Assembly: GCF_014207745.1 (NCBI RefSeq)
Contig: NZ_JACHJB010000005.1
Span: forward strand, 124,001 to 188,000
From: Nonomuraea muscovyensis
Lineage (GTDB): Bacteria; Actinomycetota; Actinomycetes; Streptosporangiales; Streptosporangiaceae
Direction of reading: 5' to 3'
Length of the DNA: 64,000 nt
Position numbers and translations under genes: made by a program. Positions 32,208 through 40,990 of this stretch are shown in pieces. Each line of letters starts with the position of its first letter. Positions within the stretch are counted from its first letter, which is position 1. The notes under the pieces were generated by a model. It ran no database searches. It was not told the origin of the DNA and saw only the letters and a program-made list of their open reading frames with translations.

Positions 32208-33308
32208 TCAGGCCAGGACGCGCAGGGCCTCGCGGGCGAGCTGCAGCTCCTCGCGCGGCTCGACGACGTACACGGGTACGGCCGCGCCCTCGGCGCTGAC
32301 CGGCCCGTCCTCGGTCCGGTGCGTCACGGCCGGCGGCTCGACGCCGAGCACCCGTAGCCGCCGGCAGACGTCGTGGCGCACCTCGGGCTGGTCCCAGCCG
32401 ATCTCGCCGGTGAGGACCAGCGCGTCGATCCGGCGCAGGGAGGTCGCCACGGCGGCGATCTCCCGGGCCACCCGGTGGCAGAAGACGGCCAGCGCCAGCG
32501 CCGCGTCCGCGTCGCCGTCGCCCTGGGCCGCCACCAGCTCCCGCGTGTCACCGGACCGGCCGCCGGACAGCCCGAGCAGCCCGGACTCGCGCCACAGCCC
32601 CTCGCCCAGCTCCCCGGCCGTGAGCCGGCCCTCCTGCAGCAGCCACAGCAGCATCCCGGGATCGACCGAGCCGGACCGCCTGCTCATCGGCACCCCGTCC
32701 AGCGGCGTCCAGCCCGTCGAGGTGTCCAGGCTGCGCCCGCCGGACACGGCGCACACCGACGCGCCGCCGCCCAGGTGGGCGAGCACCAGGTCCAGCTCCT
32801 CCACCGGCCGGCCCGTCAGCTCCGCCACCCGGTCGGCCGACCAGGCGTAGGACAGGCCGTGGAAGCCGTAGCGGCGCAGGCCGTACCGCTCGCGCCACCG
32901 CGCCGGCAGGGCGTACATCGCGGCCTCCACGGGCAGGCCGGCGTGGAAGGCGGTGTCGGGGCAGAGCACGTGCGGCACCGCCGGCAGCAGCTCGCGGGCC
33001 GCGTCCACCAGCGCCAGCGACGGCGGCAGGTGCAGCGGCGCCAGCCCGGACACCCCGCGCACCGCCTCGACGGTCTCGTCGTCGGCGACCACGGCGGCCC
33101 GCACCGCCTCGCCGCCGTGCACCAGGCGGTGCGCGACGGCCTCGATGTCGCGGTCGAGATGGCGGCCGAGGAACGACGACAGCTCGTCCTGGGCGGACGC
33201 CGGGTCCACGGCCCGTTCGGCGTGCGCGCTGTCGATGAGCACCTCGCCGTCCACGAGGTCGAGCCGGAGGCTGGACGATCCGGCGTTGACGGTGAGCACG
33301 CTCGTCAC
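32208..33308 (-). CDS. ackA: Acetate kinase family protein
   Basis: The 366-residue ASKHA-fold kinase has VLTVNAGSSSLRLDL (phosphate 1), HRLVHGGEAVRA, PDTAFHAGLP, RRYGFHGLSY, AHLGGGASVCAV, DTSTGWTPLDGVPMSRRSGS and LVLTGEIGWDQPEVR. It interconverts acetate/ATP and acetyl-phosphate, or propionate or another short acid. It is slightly shorter than the usual ~400. No phosphotransacetylase gene lies beside it; it converges with the ALDH gene and is divergent from the TetR unit. Confidence 0.9.
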   Translation of the reverse strand: MTSVLTVNAGSSSLRLDLVDGEVLIDSAHAERAVDPASAQDELSSFLGRHLDRDIEAVAHRLVHGGEAVRAAVVADDETVEAVRGVSGLAPLHLPPSLALVDAARELLPAVPHVLCPDTAFHAGLPVEAAMYALPARWRERYGLRRYGFHGLSYAWSADRVAELTGRPVEELDLVLAHLGGGASVCAVSGGRSLDTSTGWTPLDGVPMSRRSGSVDPGMLLWLLQEGRLTAGELGEGLWRESGLLGLSGGRSGDTRELVAAQGDGDADAALALAVFCHRVAREIAAVATSLRRIDALVLTGEIGWDQPEVRHDVCRRLRVLGVEPPAVTHRTEDGPVSAEGAAVPVYVVEPREELQLAREALRVLA

Positions 33309-33406
33309 GATGGCACTGCCTCCTCACGGGTCTCGGACAGGAGCCGCGCGGCCCCACCGGCGCGGGCTACCCGAGACTCGGCGGGGAATGCCGATCACCG
33401 CATTAG

Positions 33407-33426
33407 TAAACCGGCTGACCGGTATA
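33407..33426. promoter_or_regulatory. Probable TetR operator upstream of the tetR gene
   Basis: TAAACCGG and CCGGTATA flank a 4-bp spacer (one mismatch in the outer arms; the inner ACCGG/CCGGT arms at 33410-33423 are perfect). It overlaps a TATAGT -10-like element 10 bp before ATG 33436, as expected for autorepression. Confidence 0.6.
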
Positions 33427-33435
33427 GTTTCCGGC

Positions 33436-33984
33436 ATGCCGCGACCGAGTTCCAAGGACCGCCTCCTCGACGCCGCCGCCGACGTGCTGCTGACCGAGGG
33501 AGCCGAATCACTCACGCTGGAAGCCGTCGCCCGGCGGGCGGGCGTCTCCAAGGGCGGGCTGTTCTACCACTTCCCCACCAAGCAGGCGCTGGTCGCCGCC
33601 ATGGTCGAACGGCTGACCCGCGCCTTCGACGAGGCGCTGGCCCAGGCGGGCGGCAGGCCGGGCGACTTCCTGCGCGCCTACGTCGCCGCGACCATCCCCG
33701 ACCGGCACGCCACCGCCGCCCCGTCCGACCGCGTCACCGCCGCCCTGCTCGCCGGGGTGCTGGTCGACCCGGCCGGGCTGGAGCCGCTGCGCGCGCGGTA
33801 CGCCGCCTGGCAGGACCGCCTGGCCGGCGACGGCATCGACCCGGCCGCCGCGACGGCCGTGCGGCTCGCCGTCGACGGCTGGTGGGCCGCCAGGCTGTTC
33901 GGCCTCAGCGCCCCCGGACCCGACCTGCACGAACGCACCCGCCGCTACCTGATGGAGGCCATCGACCGTGCTGCGCACGACTAA
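33436..33984 (+). CDS. TetR/AcrR family transcriptional regulator
   Basis: The 182-residue protein has an N-terminal helix-turn-helix (about 5-50; LTLEAVARRAGVSKGGLFYH) and a C-terminal ligand-binding domain containing GWWAARLFGLSAPGPDLHER, typical of the TetR_C group often paired with small membrane proteins. ATG 33436 was chosen over the upstream in-frame ATG at 33388 because the operator-promoter lies between them. It overlaps the next gene by 17 bp. Confidence 0.9.
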   Translation: MPRPSSKDRLLDAAADVLLTEGAESLTLEAVARRAGVSKGGLFYHFPTKQALVAAMVERLTRAFDEALAQAGGRPGDFLRAYVAATIPDRHATAAPSDRVTAALLAGVLVDPAGLEPLRARYAAWQDRLAGDGIDPAAATAVRLAVDGWWAARLFGLSAPGPDLHERTRRYLMEAIDRAAHD

Positions 33985-34366
33985 GGTCCTGATGCTGGTC
34001 ACCGACGTCGGCTTCGTGGTCTACTTCGGCGTCACCGGGCTCGGGCTGATCCCCCCGGAGTGGGCGTTCGCCGGCTACGCCGACCCGGTGATGGCCGACT
34101 GGAACTGGTCGTTCCTCGCGATCGACCTCCTGGCCGGCGCCACCGGCCTGGCGAGCCTGCTCCTGCTGCGGCGTGGCTCGGCGAGCGGGTCGCAGCTGAT
34201 GCTGGTGTCCCTCGTGCTCACCATGGCCTCCGGCCTCATGGCCATCGCGTTCTGGACCCTGCGCGGCGACTTCTCCCTCGCCTGGTGGCTGCCCAACCTC
34301 TACCTCATGATCTTCCCGCTTCCGGCGATCGTCCGGCTCGCCGGGCCCCGTCCCGTGCCGGGCTGA
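33968..34366 (+). CDS. DUF5360/YvaD-like small membrane protein
   Basis: The 132-residue protein has four predicted transmembrane helices (VLMLVTDVGFVVYFGVTGLG, SFLAIDLLAGATGLASLLLL, LMLVSLVLTMASGLMAIAFW, and a final one around LYLMIFPLPAIVRLA). The sequence resembles the YvaD/DUF5360 family, function unknown. GTG start lies within the end of tetR, so the pair is translationally coupled and probably controlled by that repressor. Confidence 0.75.
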   Translation: MLRTTKVLMLVTDVGFVVYFGVTGLGLIPPEWAFAGYADPVMADWNWSFLAIDLLAGATGLASLLLLRRGSASGSQLMLVSLVLTMASGLMAIAFWTLRGDFSLAWWLPNLYLMIFPLPAIVRLAGPRPVPG

Positions 34367-34426
34367 GCGTCCGTGTCCCGGGAAGGTCCCCGGCACGCGT
34401 CCGTGTCCCGGGGAGGTTGCCGGCCG
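34367..34426. repeat. Two-copy 30-bp direct repeat
   Basis: Two imperfect units beginning GCGTCCGTGTCCCGGG start at 34367 and 34397, just after the membrane-protein stop. The rest of the gap to 34515 shows no other feature. Confidence 0.55.
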
Positions 34427-34515
34427 CAGACGAGCCCGCCGCCGGCTCTCCCGGGACTCGCGTGTCCGGGCCGCCGGCCCGGGTAGGTGAGCGCAGACGA
34501 GGGGGTGGCGCGCCG

Positions 34516-35565
34516 ATGAAGGCGATCACGGTGATTCCCGGCCAGGCCGGCAGCGTACGGGTCGAGGAGGTCCGCGGCCCGGAGCCCGGCGAGGGCCAGG
34601 TCCTCGTCCAGGGGCTGCTGCTCGGCATCTGCGGCACCGACGTGGAGATCGTCGAAGGGCTGGAGCACGGCGCGCCGCCCCCGGGCCGCGAGCGGCTGGT
34701 GATCGGCCACGAGTCGCTGGGCCGGGTGCTGGAGGCGCCCGCGGGCAGCGGCCTGGCCGAGGGCGACCTCGTGGTGGGCATCGTCCGGCGTCCCGACCCG
34801 GTCCCGTGCGAGCCGTGCGCCCACGAGGAGTGGGACTTCTGCCGCAACGGCCGCTTCACCGAACGCGGCATCAAGGAACGTGACGGATACGGCGCGCAGC
34901 GCTGGCGCATCGAGCCGGAGTACGTGGTCAGGCTGGACTCCGGCGTCGGCGACCGCGGGGTGCTGCTGGAACCGGCGTCGATCCTGGCCAAGGCATGGGA
35001 GCAGACCGACCGGTTCCTGACCCGTACCTCGTGGCGGCCGCGGGTGGCGCTGGTCACGGGCGCCGGGCCGATCGGGCTGCTGGCGGCGCTCATGGGCGTT
35101 CAGCGCGGCATGGAGGTGCACGTCCTCGACGTCGCCGACGGCGGGCCCAAGCCGCAACTCGTCGCCGACCTCGGCGGCGTCTTCCACACCGGGGACGTCA
35201 CCGGCATCGGGGTGGAGCCCGACGTGGTGATGGAGTGCACCGGTCACGGGCCGCTGGTCTTCGCCCTGCCCGAGGTGGCGACGCCGGACGCCGTCATCTG
35301 CCTGACCGGCATCTCCTCCGGCAGCGACCTCGGCGAGGCGCCGCTCGAACTGATCAACAGGGAGCTGGTGCTCAAGAACACCGTCATCTTCGGCACGGTC
35401 AACGCCGCCCGGCGTCACTACCAGCAGGCCGCCGCGGACCTCGCCAAGGCCGACCAGGACTGGCTCGACCGGCTGATCACCCGGCGGGTGCCGATGGAGG
35501 AGTTCGACGCGGGCCTGCGCAAGGAGCCCGGCGACATCAAGGTGGTCGTCGACCTGACCCTCTGA
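34516..35565 (+). CDS. Glucose/threonine-type zinc alcohol dehydrogenase
   Basis: The 349-residue MDR-family enzyme has catalytic Zn ligands in LGICGTDVEIV and VIGHESLGRV, a structural-Zn lobe PCEPCAHEEWDFCRNGRF, and a Rossmann motif VTGAGPIGLLAALMG. The C-terminal half (DLGGVFHTGDV, NAARRHYQQAAADL) matches the archaeal-type glucose 1-dehydrogenase subgroup (GlcDH_C). It would oxidise aldoses with NAD(P)+. It has its own start (ATG 34516) after a repeat-bearing gap and no obvious operon partner. Confidence 0.85.
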   Translation: MKAITVIPGQAGSVRVEEVRGPEPGEGQVLVQGLLLGICGTDVEIVEGLEHGAPPPGRERLVIGHESLGRVLEAPAGSGLAEGDLVVGIVRRPDPVPCEPCAHEEWDFCRNGRFTERGIKERDGYGAQRWRIEPEYVVRLDSGVGDRGVLLEPASILAKAWEQTDRFLTRTSWRPRVALVTGAGPIGLLAALMGVQRGMEVHVLDVADGGPKPQLVADLGGVFHTGDVTGIGVEPDVVMECTGHGPLVFALPEVATPDAVICLTGISSGSDLGEAPLELINRELVLKNTVIFGTVNAARRHYQQAAADLAKADQDWLDRLITRRVPMEEFDAGLRKEPGDIKVVVDLTL

Positions 35566-35865
35566 CCGGCCCGCGCCCGCTCGCCCGTGGCCTGCTCGCG
35601 GGCGCGTGGGCGGCGTGCGCGTCCCGAGCCGGGCCGGCAGCTCCGTGAGCCTTGCCTCCTCGCGGATCCGCCGCGCGGTTCGACGTGCCGGACCATGACG
35701 TGCCGGACCATGACGTGCCGGACCATGACGTGCCGGACCATGACGTGGCCGTAGACCGGCTCTGATCAGCGACGCCGCCCGGTGGGGCAAAAAGCGAGGT
35801 TTTGCAGGGAAAAGCCCGGTAAGTCATACCGTCTCGGTGACGATCGTGTGGAAGGGACGGCCCAG
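35566..35865. repeat. Gene-free stretch with four 15-bp tandem repeats
   Basis: GACGTGCCGGACCAT repeats exactly four times (35682-35741), with a partial fifth. The remainder includes an AT-richer leader (about 35785-35850) before the DUF6328 gene with purine runs such as GGGGCAAAAAGCGAGG; I see no riboswitch or palindrome that I can name. Confidence 0.75.
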
Positions 35866-36369
35866 GTGAGCAATGGACCGGAGACGGGCGGGGAGACCGG
35901 CGGCGACCGCGCCGACCGCAACTTCGTGGAGCTGCTGCAGGGCGCCCGCGTGGCGGTGACCGGGGTGCAGGTGCTGTTCGCGTTCCTGCTCACGGTGCCG
36001 TTCTCGCCGGGCTTCACCCGCTTGGACGCCTTCGACCGGCGGCTGTTCTTCGTGGCGCTGGTCAGCGCGGCGATCGCGTCCATCTGCTACATCGCGCCGG
36101 CCGCGCAGCACCGCGTGTTGTTCCGGCAGGGGCTGAAGGAGACGCTGGTACGCCGGTCCAACTTCTACGGCATCGCCGGAGCCCTGGCCCTGGCCGTGTC
36201 GATGACCGCGGCGACCATGCTGGTGGTCGATTACCTCTTCGACAGCACGATCGGGGTGCTCACGGCGGCCATCGTCGCGCTGCTCGCGGTGTGGACGTGG
36301 TTCGCCCAGCCGGCGCTCGACCGCTCCAAGGCGCCGGAGCGTGAGCCCTCCGACGAGGGCCGCGGGTAG
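35866..36369 (+). CDS. DUF6328 family membrane protein
   Basis: The 167-residue protein has an N-terminal acidic stretch, then NFVELLQGARVAVTGVQVLF and LTVPFSPGFTRLDAFDRRLF, the recognisable DUF6328 core, followed by helices around VALVSAAIASICYIAPAAQH, ALALAVSMTAATMLVVDYLF and VLTAAIVALLAVWTW. Function unknown. GTG 35866 was chosen because AAGGGA lies 8 bp upstream; an ATG further upstream would add a leader without family similarity. Confidence 0.8.
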   Translation: MSNGPETGGETGGDRADRNFVELLQGARVAVTGVQVLFAFLLTVPFSPGFTRLDAFDRRLFFVALVSAAIASICYIAPAAQHRVLFRQGLKETLVRRSNFYGIAGALALAVSMTAATMLVVDYLFDSTIGVLTAAIVALLAVWTWFAQPALDRSKAPEREPSDEGRG

Positions 36370-36441
36370 GGGAGGAGTGCTCCGGAGCCGCGGGGGTGAC
36401 CGGACGGGGAACGCCAGGCCACCGGGCCCCGCGCGGGCGGG

Positions 36442-36633
36442 TCACCCGGCGTCGGTGACGCGCCGGGTGACCTCGTCGACCAGGTCGCCGGTCGCCTCCA
36501 CGGTGCCGGGACCGCTGCCACGCACGAGCAGGCCGTGCGGCAGCCACCTGTTGATCAGATCCACGTCGGACGCGACGCCGAACGCGATGTCACCGTCGGC
36601 GGGCATCCCCCGCGTCGCCTCGTACTCTGCCAT
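36442..36633 (-). pseudogene. SRPBCC (polyketide cyclase/dehydrase) N-terminal remnant
   Basis: The 63-residue frame MAEYEATRGMPADGDIAFGV ... LINRWLPHGLLVR resembles the first strand and helices of SRPBCC ligand-binding proteins, which are normally 140-180 residues. The rest of the domain is missing, so this is probably a truncated gene rather than a functional small protein. Confidence 0.5.
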
Positions 36634-36690
36634 GCCACCCGGCCCTACCCGCCGCCCACCGGGGCAAACGACCCTGGCCGTCTCCCACCG

Positions 36691-36903
36691 GGAGAGGCGA
36701 AGAAGCTGGGCCGCCTGGTGCGCGGCTTCGACGAGGTCACCTGGGCGGAGCACCGCTACGGCATCGTGGTGCGCGCCGGCGTCGCCAAGTTCGCGGCGCA
36801 CCCGGAGCTGAGGGACTACCTCTTCGGCACGGAGACCTGGAAGGGCCTCAACCTCCTCGGCTTCGCCCTCATGGACGCGCGCGACGAACTCTCCGCCCAC
36901 TGA
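36691..36903 (+). pseudogene. NADAR (YbiA-like) glycosidase remnant with internal deletion
   Basis: The frame GEAKKLGRLVRGFDEVTWAE ... GIVVRAGVAKFAAHPELRDY matches the middle of NADAR-domain N-glycosidases. It then jumps from LFGT straight to WKGLNLLGFALMDARDEL. The ~25-residue segment that normally lies between (GDRVLVEASP...WGIGL, an active-site region) is absent, as is the N-terminal half. It abuts the opposite-strand SRPBCC remnant. The gene is decayed. Confidence 0.6.
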
Positions 36904-37030
36904 CGCGCCCGCGCCCCTCTCGTGCTCGCGCTCTCCCGCGCCCGCGCGCCCTCCCGCGTCGCGCCCCCTCTCGCGCCTGCGTTCCCTCCCGTGCCCGCGC
37001 GTCGGGGGGCGGGGGCGTTCGGCCGGTACG

Positions 37031-38035
37031 TCAGGAGGTCGCCGGTTCGGCGAGCTGGTACGCCCACGGCGGGTTGGCGCCCGCGACCGCGCAGGTAAGC
37101 GCGGCGACCCGGGCCGCGAACGACGCCGCCTCGGCCGCCGTGGCCAGGTCCAGCCGGTCCAGCCGCCCGCCCAGCAGGCCGCGCTCGCCCAGGCGGTGCA
37201 GCAGCCCCGCGGTGAAGGCGTCGCCCGCGCCGACCGTGTCCACGACCCTCACGCGGGGGGCCGCCACCTCCGCCCGGGAGCCGTCCAGGGAGACGAGCGC
37301 CCCCGTCGCGCCCCTGGTCACCACGACGAGGCGGGCGCCCGCCTCGTGCCAGGCGTCGCAGACCTCCGCCACCGGCTCGCCGGGGACGAGGAAGGCCAGG
37401 TCGTCCTCGCTCAGCTTGATGATGTCGGCGAGGGCGCACCATCGCGGCACGTCGTACGCCTCGCGCGGGGCGAGGCTGGGCCGGACGTTCGGGTCGATCG
37501 AGACCGTCGCCCGCGCCGCCGCCTCGGCGGCGAAGCGCTCCACCGCCTCCCGTCCCGGCTCCCTGACCAGGGCGAGCGACCCCGTGTGCAGGCAGGACGA
37601 ACCGCCGAGGCCGGCGGCGGCCAGCTCGCCGGGCGTCCACCGCCAGTCGGCCGCGCCCTCGGCGTGGAAGCTGTAGGCGGCCTGACCCCGGGCGTCGAGC
37701 GAGGCCACGGCGAGCGTGCTCGGCTCGGCCGCGTCCACGCAGCCCGACAGGTCCACCCCGGAGGCGGCCAGCCGGTCGCGGAACAGCTCCCCGAACACGT
37801 CACGGGAGATCCGGCCGAGGAACCGGGTGGGCGTGCCGAGCCGCGCGAGCGCCACCGCCGTGTTCGCCGGCCCGCCGCCGGGCAGCACCCGCAGCGACAG
37901 CTCGGGGTCACCCGCACTGCCACCGGCACCGGCCTGGTCACCGGCACCGCGAGCGGCCTGGTCACCGGTCCGGTCACGGGTCCGGCGGTCGGCGAAGGCG
38001 TCGGCCACGCACTCGCCGAGGACAGAGATCATCAC
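37031..38035 (-). CDS. PfkB family carbohydrate kinase (fructokinase-like)
   Basis: The 334-residue ribokinase-fold protein has the N-terminal LPGGGPANTAVALARLG and FLGRISRDVFGELF, and the C-terminal anion hole and catalytic Asp in DTVGAGDAFTAGLLHRLG. An unusual T/G/D-rich insertion (about residues 17-42) interrupts the usual first loop. It likely phosphorylates the sugar imported by the divergent ABC system at 38206-40977. The shared tandem LacI operators lie between the two units. Confidence 0.9.
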   Translation of the reverse strand: MMISVLGECVADAFADRRTRDRTGDQAARGAGDQAGAGGSAGDPELSLRVLPGGGPANTAVALARLGTPTRFLGRISRDVFGELFRDRLAASGVDLSGCVDAAEPSTLAVASLDARGQAAYSFHAEGAADWRWTPGELAAAGLGGSSCLHTGSLALVREPGREAVERFAAEAAARATVSIDPNVRPSLAPREAYDVPRWCALADIIKLSEDDLAFLVPGEPVAEVCDAWHEAGARLVVVTRGATGALVSLDGSRAEVAAPRVRVVDTVGAGDAFTAGLLHRLGERGLLGGRLDRLDLATAAEAASFAARVAALTCAVAGANPPWAYQLAEPATS

Positions 38036-38121
38036 AGTCGCCTCTCACCACGTTGCCGATTCGTTACGGCCGTAGACCATTGACGTTTCCCGGTCCGGAG
38101 TTCATCATCACAACACAGCCG

Positions 38122-38153
38122 ATGTCAACGTTGACATATGTCAACGATGACAT
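38122..38153. promoter_or_regulatory. Two contiguous LacI-type operators
   Basis: ATGTCAACGTTGACAT (38122-38137) is a perfect 16-bp palindrome. ATGTCAACGATGACAT (38138-38153) follows directly with one mismatch. TTGACA within the first could be a -35 element. The position between pfkB (-) and the ABC operon (+), with a lacI gene at the operon's end, makes local LacI control likely. Confidence 0.8.
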
Positions 38154-38205
38154 TGAGTTCGCCCTGATAGGATGAGATCCGAGACCACTCTGATAGGAAG
38201 CCACC

Positions 38206-39201
38206 ATGAAAGCTAGGCTCTCGGCCGGTCTCCTGGCTGCCGCACTCCTCGCCGCCGGATGTGGAAGCGACGACGGGGGCGGCAGTGGCCAGCAGGCCGC
38301 CACCACCGCCAAGGTCGGTCTGATCACCAAGACGGAGACCAACCCGTTCTTCGTGAAGATGAAGGAAGGCGCGCAGAAGTCCGCGCAGGCCAACGGCATG
38401 GAGCTGATGACGGCCGCGGGCAAGTTCGACGGAGACAACGCCTCCCAGATCACCGCCATCGAGAACATGGTGGCCGCCGGCGTCAAGGGCATCCTCATCA
38501 CGCCGAGCGACACCAAGGCGATCGTCCCGGCCGTCAAGAAGGCTCGCGACGCCGGGGTCCTGGTCATCGCGCTCGACACCCCGACCGACCCGCAGGACGC
38601 CACCGACGCGCTGTTCGCCACCGACAACTTCAAGGCCGGCGAGCTCATCGGGCAGTACGCCAAGGCCGCCATGGCGGGCAAGCCCGCCAAGATCGCCACT
38701 CTCGACCTGGCGCCCGGCATCACGGTCGGCCAGCTCCGCCACGACGGCTTCCTCAAGGGCTTCGGCGTCGCCGAGGGCGACCCGTCGATCGTCTGCTCCC
38801 AGGACACCCGCGGCGACCAGTCCAAGGGCCAGACCGCGATGGAGAACTGCCTGCAGAAGGCGCCCGACATCAACGTCGTCTACACCATCAACGAGCCGGC
38901 CGCGCTCGGCGCGCACACCGCGCTGAAGGCCAAGGGCCGCGAGAAGGACGTGCTGGTCGTCTCCGTCGACGGCGGCTGCACCGGCGTCAAGGCCGTGCAG
39001 AGCGGCCAGATCGCCGCGACCTCCCAGCAGTACCCGCTGAAGATGGCCGAGGACGGCGTCAAGGCCGTGGCCGACTTCGCCAAGGGCGGCAAGAAGGCCG
39101 CCGGCTACACCGACACCGGCGTCACGCTGATCACCGACAAGGCGGTCGACGGCGTCGAGGCCAAGGACACAGCCTTCGGCCTCGCCAACTGCTGGGGCTG
39201 A
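38206..39201 (+). CDS. Sugar ABC transporter substrate-binding lipoprotein (fructose/ribose type)
   Basis: The 331-residue protein has a lipoprotein signal (lipobox LLAAGCGS, Cys about 23), followed by a periplasmic-binding-protein-1 fold: VGLITKTETNPFFVKMKEGA, VKGILITPSDTKAIVPAVKK and VVSVDGGCTGVKAVQSG. The pattern resembles FrcB-type fructose or ribose binders. ATG 38206 has AGGAAG upstream. It is the first gene of the operon frcB-frcC-frcA-lacI. Confidence 0.9.
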   Translation: MKARLSAGLLAAALLAAGCGSDDGGGSGQQAATTAKVGLITKTETNPFFVKMKEGAQKSAQANGMELMTAAGKFDGDNASQITAIENMVAAGVKGILITPSDTKAIVPAVKKARDAGVLVIALDTPTDPQDATDALFATDNFKAGELIGQYAKAAMAGKPAKIATLDLAPGITVGQLRHDGFLKGFGVAEGDPSIVCSQDTRGDQSKGQTAMENCLQKAPDINVVYTINEPAALGAHTALKAKGREKDVLVVSVDGGCTGVKAVQSGQIAATSQQYPLKMAEDGVKAVADFAKGGKKAAGYTDTGVTLITDKAVDGVEAKDTAFGLANCWG

Positions 39202-39202
39202 C

Positions 39203-40174
39203 ATGGCCGTCATGGAAGCGACGCTGCCGCGGCGTCTCATCACCACCCCCACCGCGGGCCCGCTCGCGGCGCTGGTGCTGGCGTGCGTGTTCTTCGCGGT
39301 CAACTCCGAGCAGTTCCTCACCGGGGGCAACTTCTCGCTCATCATCCAGCAGGTCATGGTCGTCGGCACGCTCGCCATCGGCCAGACACTGATCATCCTG
39401 ACCGCGGGCATCGACCTGTCGAACGGCGCCATCATGGCGTTCGGCGGAATCGTGATGACGAAGCTGGCCGTCGACAGCGGCCTGCCACCGCTGCTCGCCA
39501 TCGCCGCCGGGCTGGCCGTCTGCGCGGCGTTCGGGCTGCTCAACGGGCTGCTCGTGATGAAGATCTCGCTGCCGCCGTTCATCGTGACCCTCGGCATGCT
39601 GAACGTGGTCTTCGCGCTGACCCACATCTACTCGCAGGACCAGACGGTCACCGACCTGCCGCCCGCGATGACGTACCTGGGCCGGACCTTCAACCTCGGC
39701 GGGACGAACGTCACCTACGGCTCCCTGCTCACCATCCTGTTGTTCCTGCTGTTCGCCTACCTGCTCGGCCAGACCGCCTGGGGCCGCCACGTGTACGCGC
39801 TGGGCAACAGTCCCGAGGTCGCCCGGCTGACCGGCATCCGCACCAACCGGCTCATCGTCGGCGTCTACACGGTCGCCGGTCTCGTGTACGGCATCGCCGC
39901 CCTGCTCCTGGTGTCGCGTACCGGAGTGGGCGACCCGCAGGCGGGGCAGACCGACAACCTCGACAGCATCACCGCGGTCGTCCTCGGCGGCACGAGCCTG
40001 TTCGGCGGCCGGGGGCTGGTGCTCGGCACGCTGATCGGCGCCCTCATCGTGGGGGTGTTCCGCAACGGGCTGCAGCTCATGGGCGTACCGTCGATCTACC
40101 AGACCCTCATCACCGGGATCTTGGTGATCCTCGCCGTCACCGTGGACCAGCTCTCCCGCAGGAGGAACCGATGA
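39203..40174 (+). CDS. Sugar ABC transporter permease (RbsC/FrcC type)
   Basis: The 323-residue protein has about ten helices and the family motifs LIILTAGIDLSNGAIMAFGG and LDSITAVVLGGTSLFGGRGL. It builds the membrane channel as a homodimer. It starts 1 bp after the binding-protein stop and overlaps the ATPase start (ATGA), giving tight coupling. Confidence 0.92.
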   Translation: MAVMEATLPRRLITTPTAGPLAALVLACVFFAVNSEQFLTGGNFSLIIQQVMVVGTLAIGQTLIILTAGIDLSNGAIMAFGGIVMTKLAVDSGLPPLLAIAAGLAVCAAFGLLNGLLVMKISLPPFIVTLGMLNVVFALTHIYSQDQTVTDLPPAMTYLGRTFNLGGTNVTYGSLLTILLFLLFAYLLGQTAWGRHVYALGNSPEVARLTGIRTNRLIVGVYTVAGLVYGIAALLLVSRTGVGDPQAGQTDNLDSITAVVLGGTSLFGGRGLVLGTLIGALIVGVFRNGLQLMGVPSIYQTLITGILVILAVTVDQLSRRRNR

Positions 40175-40977
40175 CCCCCGTGCTCCAGGCGCGCGGCCTG
40201 GTCAAGCGCTACGGCCACGTCACAGCGCTCGACGGCGCCGACTTCGACCTGATGCCCGGCGAGGTGCTCGCGGTCATCGGCGACAACGGCGCGGGCAAGA
40301 CGAGCCTCATCAAGGCACTGACCGGCGCCCTGCAGCCGGACGAGGGCGAGATCCTCCTCGACGGCAGGGCCGTGCGCTTCCGCGACCCGCTGGATGCGCG
40401 CAGGCACGGCATCGAGACCGTCTACCAGGACCTCGCCGTCGCCGCCTCCCTCGACATCGCCACCAACATGTTCCTCGGCCGGGAGATCCGCAAGCCGGGC
40501 CCGCTCGGCAAGGTGTTCCGGATGCTGGACAAGAAGCGCATGCGCGAGGAGTCGGCCAAGCACATGGCCGACCTCAAGATCGGCCTGCGCTCGCTCACCC
40601 AGCCCGTCGAGTCGCTGTCGGGCGGCCAGCGGCAGGGGGTCGCCGTGGCCCGTGCCGTCGCCTGGGCCTCCCACGTCGTCGTCATGGACGAGCCCACCGC
40701 CGCGCTCGGCGTCAAGGAGTCGGGGCAGGTGCTCGACATGATCAAGCGGGTCCGTGACCGCGGCACCCCCGTCGTGCTGATCAGCCACAACATGCCGCAC
40801 GTGTTCGAGATCGCCGACCGCATCCACGTCCAGCGGCTCGGCCGCCGGGTCGCCCAGATCAAGCCGGGCGACTTCAACATGGCCCAGGTCGTGGCCATCA
40901 TGACCGGCGCCATGCAGGTCGCGGACGGCAAGGCGGTGGTCACCGACCAGGACGCAGCGGAGGCGATCGGCCTGTAG
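40171..40977 (+). CDS. Sugar ABC transporter ATP-binding protein (single-domain, FrcA type)
   Basis: The 268-residue protein has Walker A GDNGAGKTSL, signature LSGGQRQGVAVARAVAW, Walker B VVVMDEPTAAL and H-loop LISHNMPHVFEIADR. A single ABC domain, unlike the double RbsA type, agrees with FrcA-like fructose systems. ATG 40171 overlaps the permease stop. Confidence 0.92.
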   Translation: MTPVLQARGLVKRYGHVTALDGADFDLMPGEVLAVIGDNGAGKTSLIKALTGALQPDEGEILLDGRAVRFRDPLDARRHGIETVYQDLAVAASLDIATNMFLGREIRKPGPLGKVFRMLDKKRMREESAKHMADLKIGLRSLTQPVESLSGGQRQGVAVARAVAWASHVVVMDEPTAALGVKESGQVLDMIKRVRDRGTPVVLISHNMPHVFEIADRIHVQRLGRRVAQIKPGDFNMAQVVAIMTGAMQVADGKAVVTDQDAAEAIGL

Positions 40978-40990
40978 CCGGGCCACTACC

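Noticed and set aside
35682..35741. Possible CRISPR array from regularly spaced repeats
   Set aside because: The units are directly adjacent with no unique spacers and there are no cas genes in the window.
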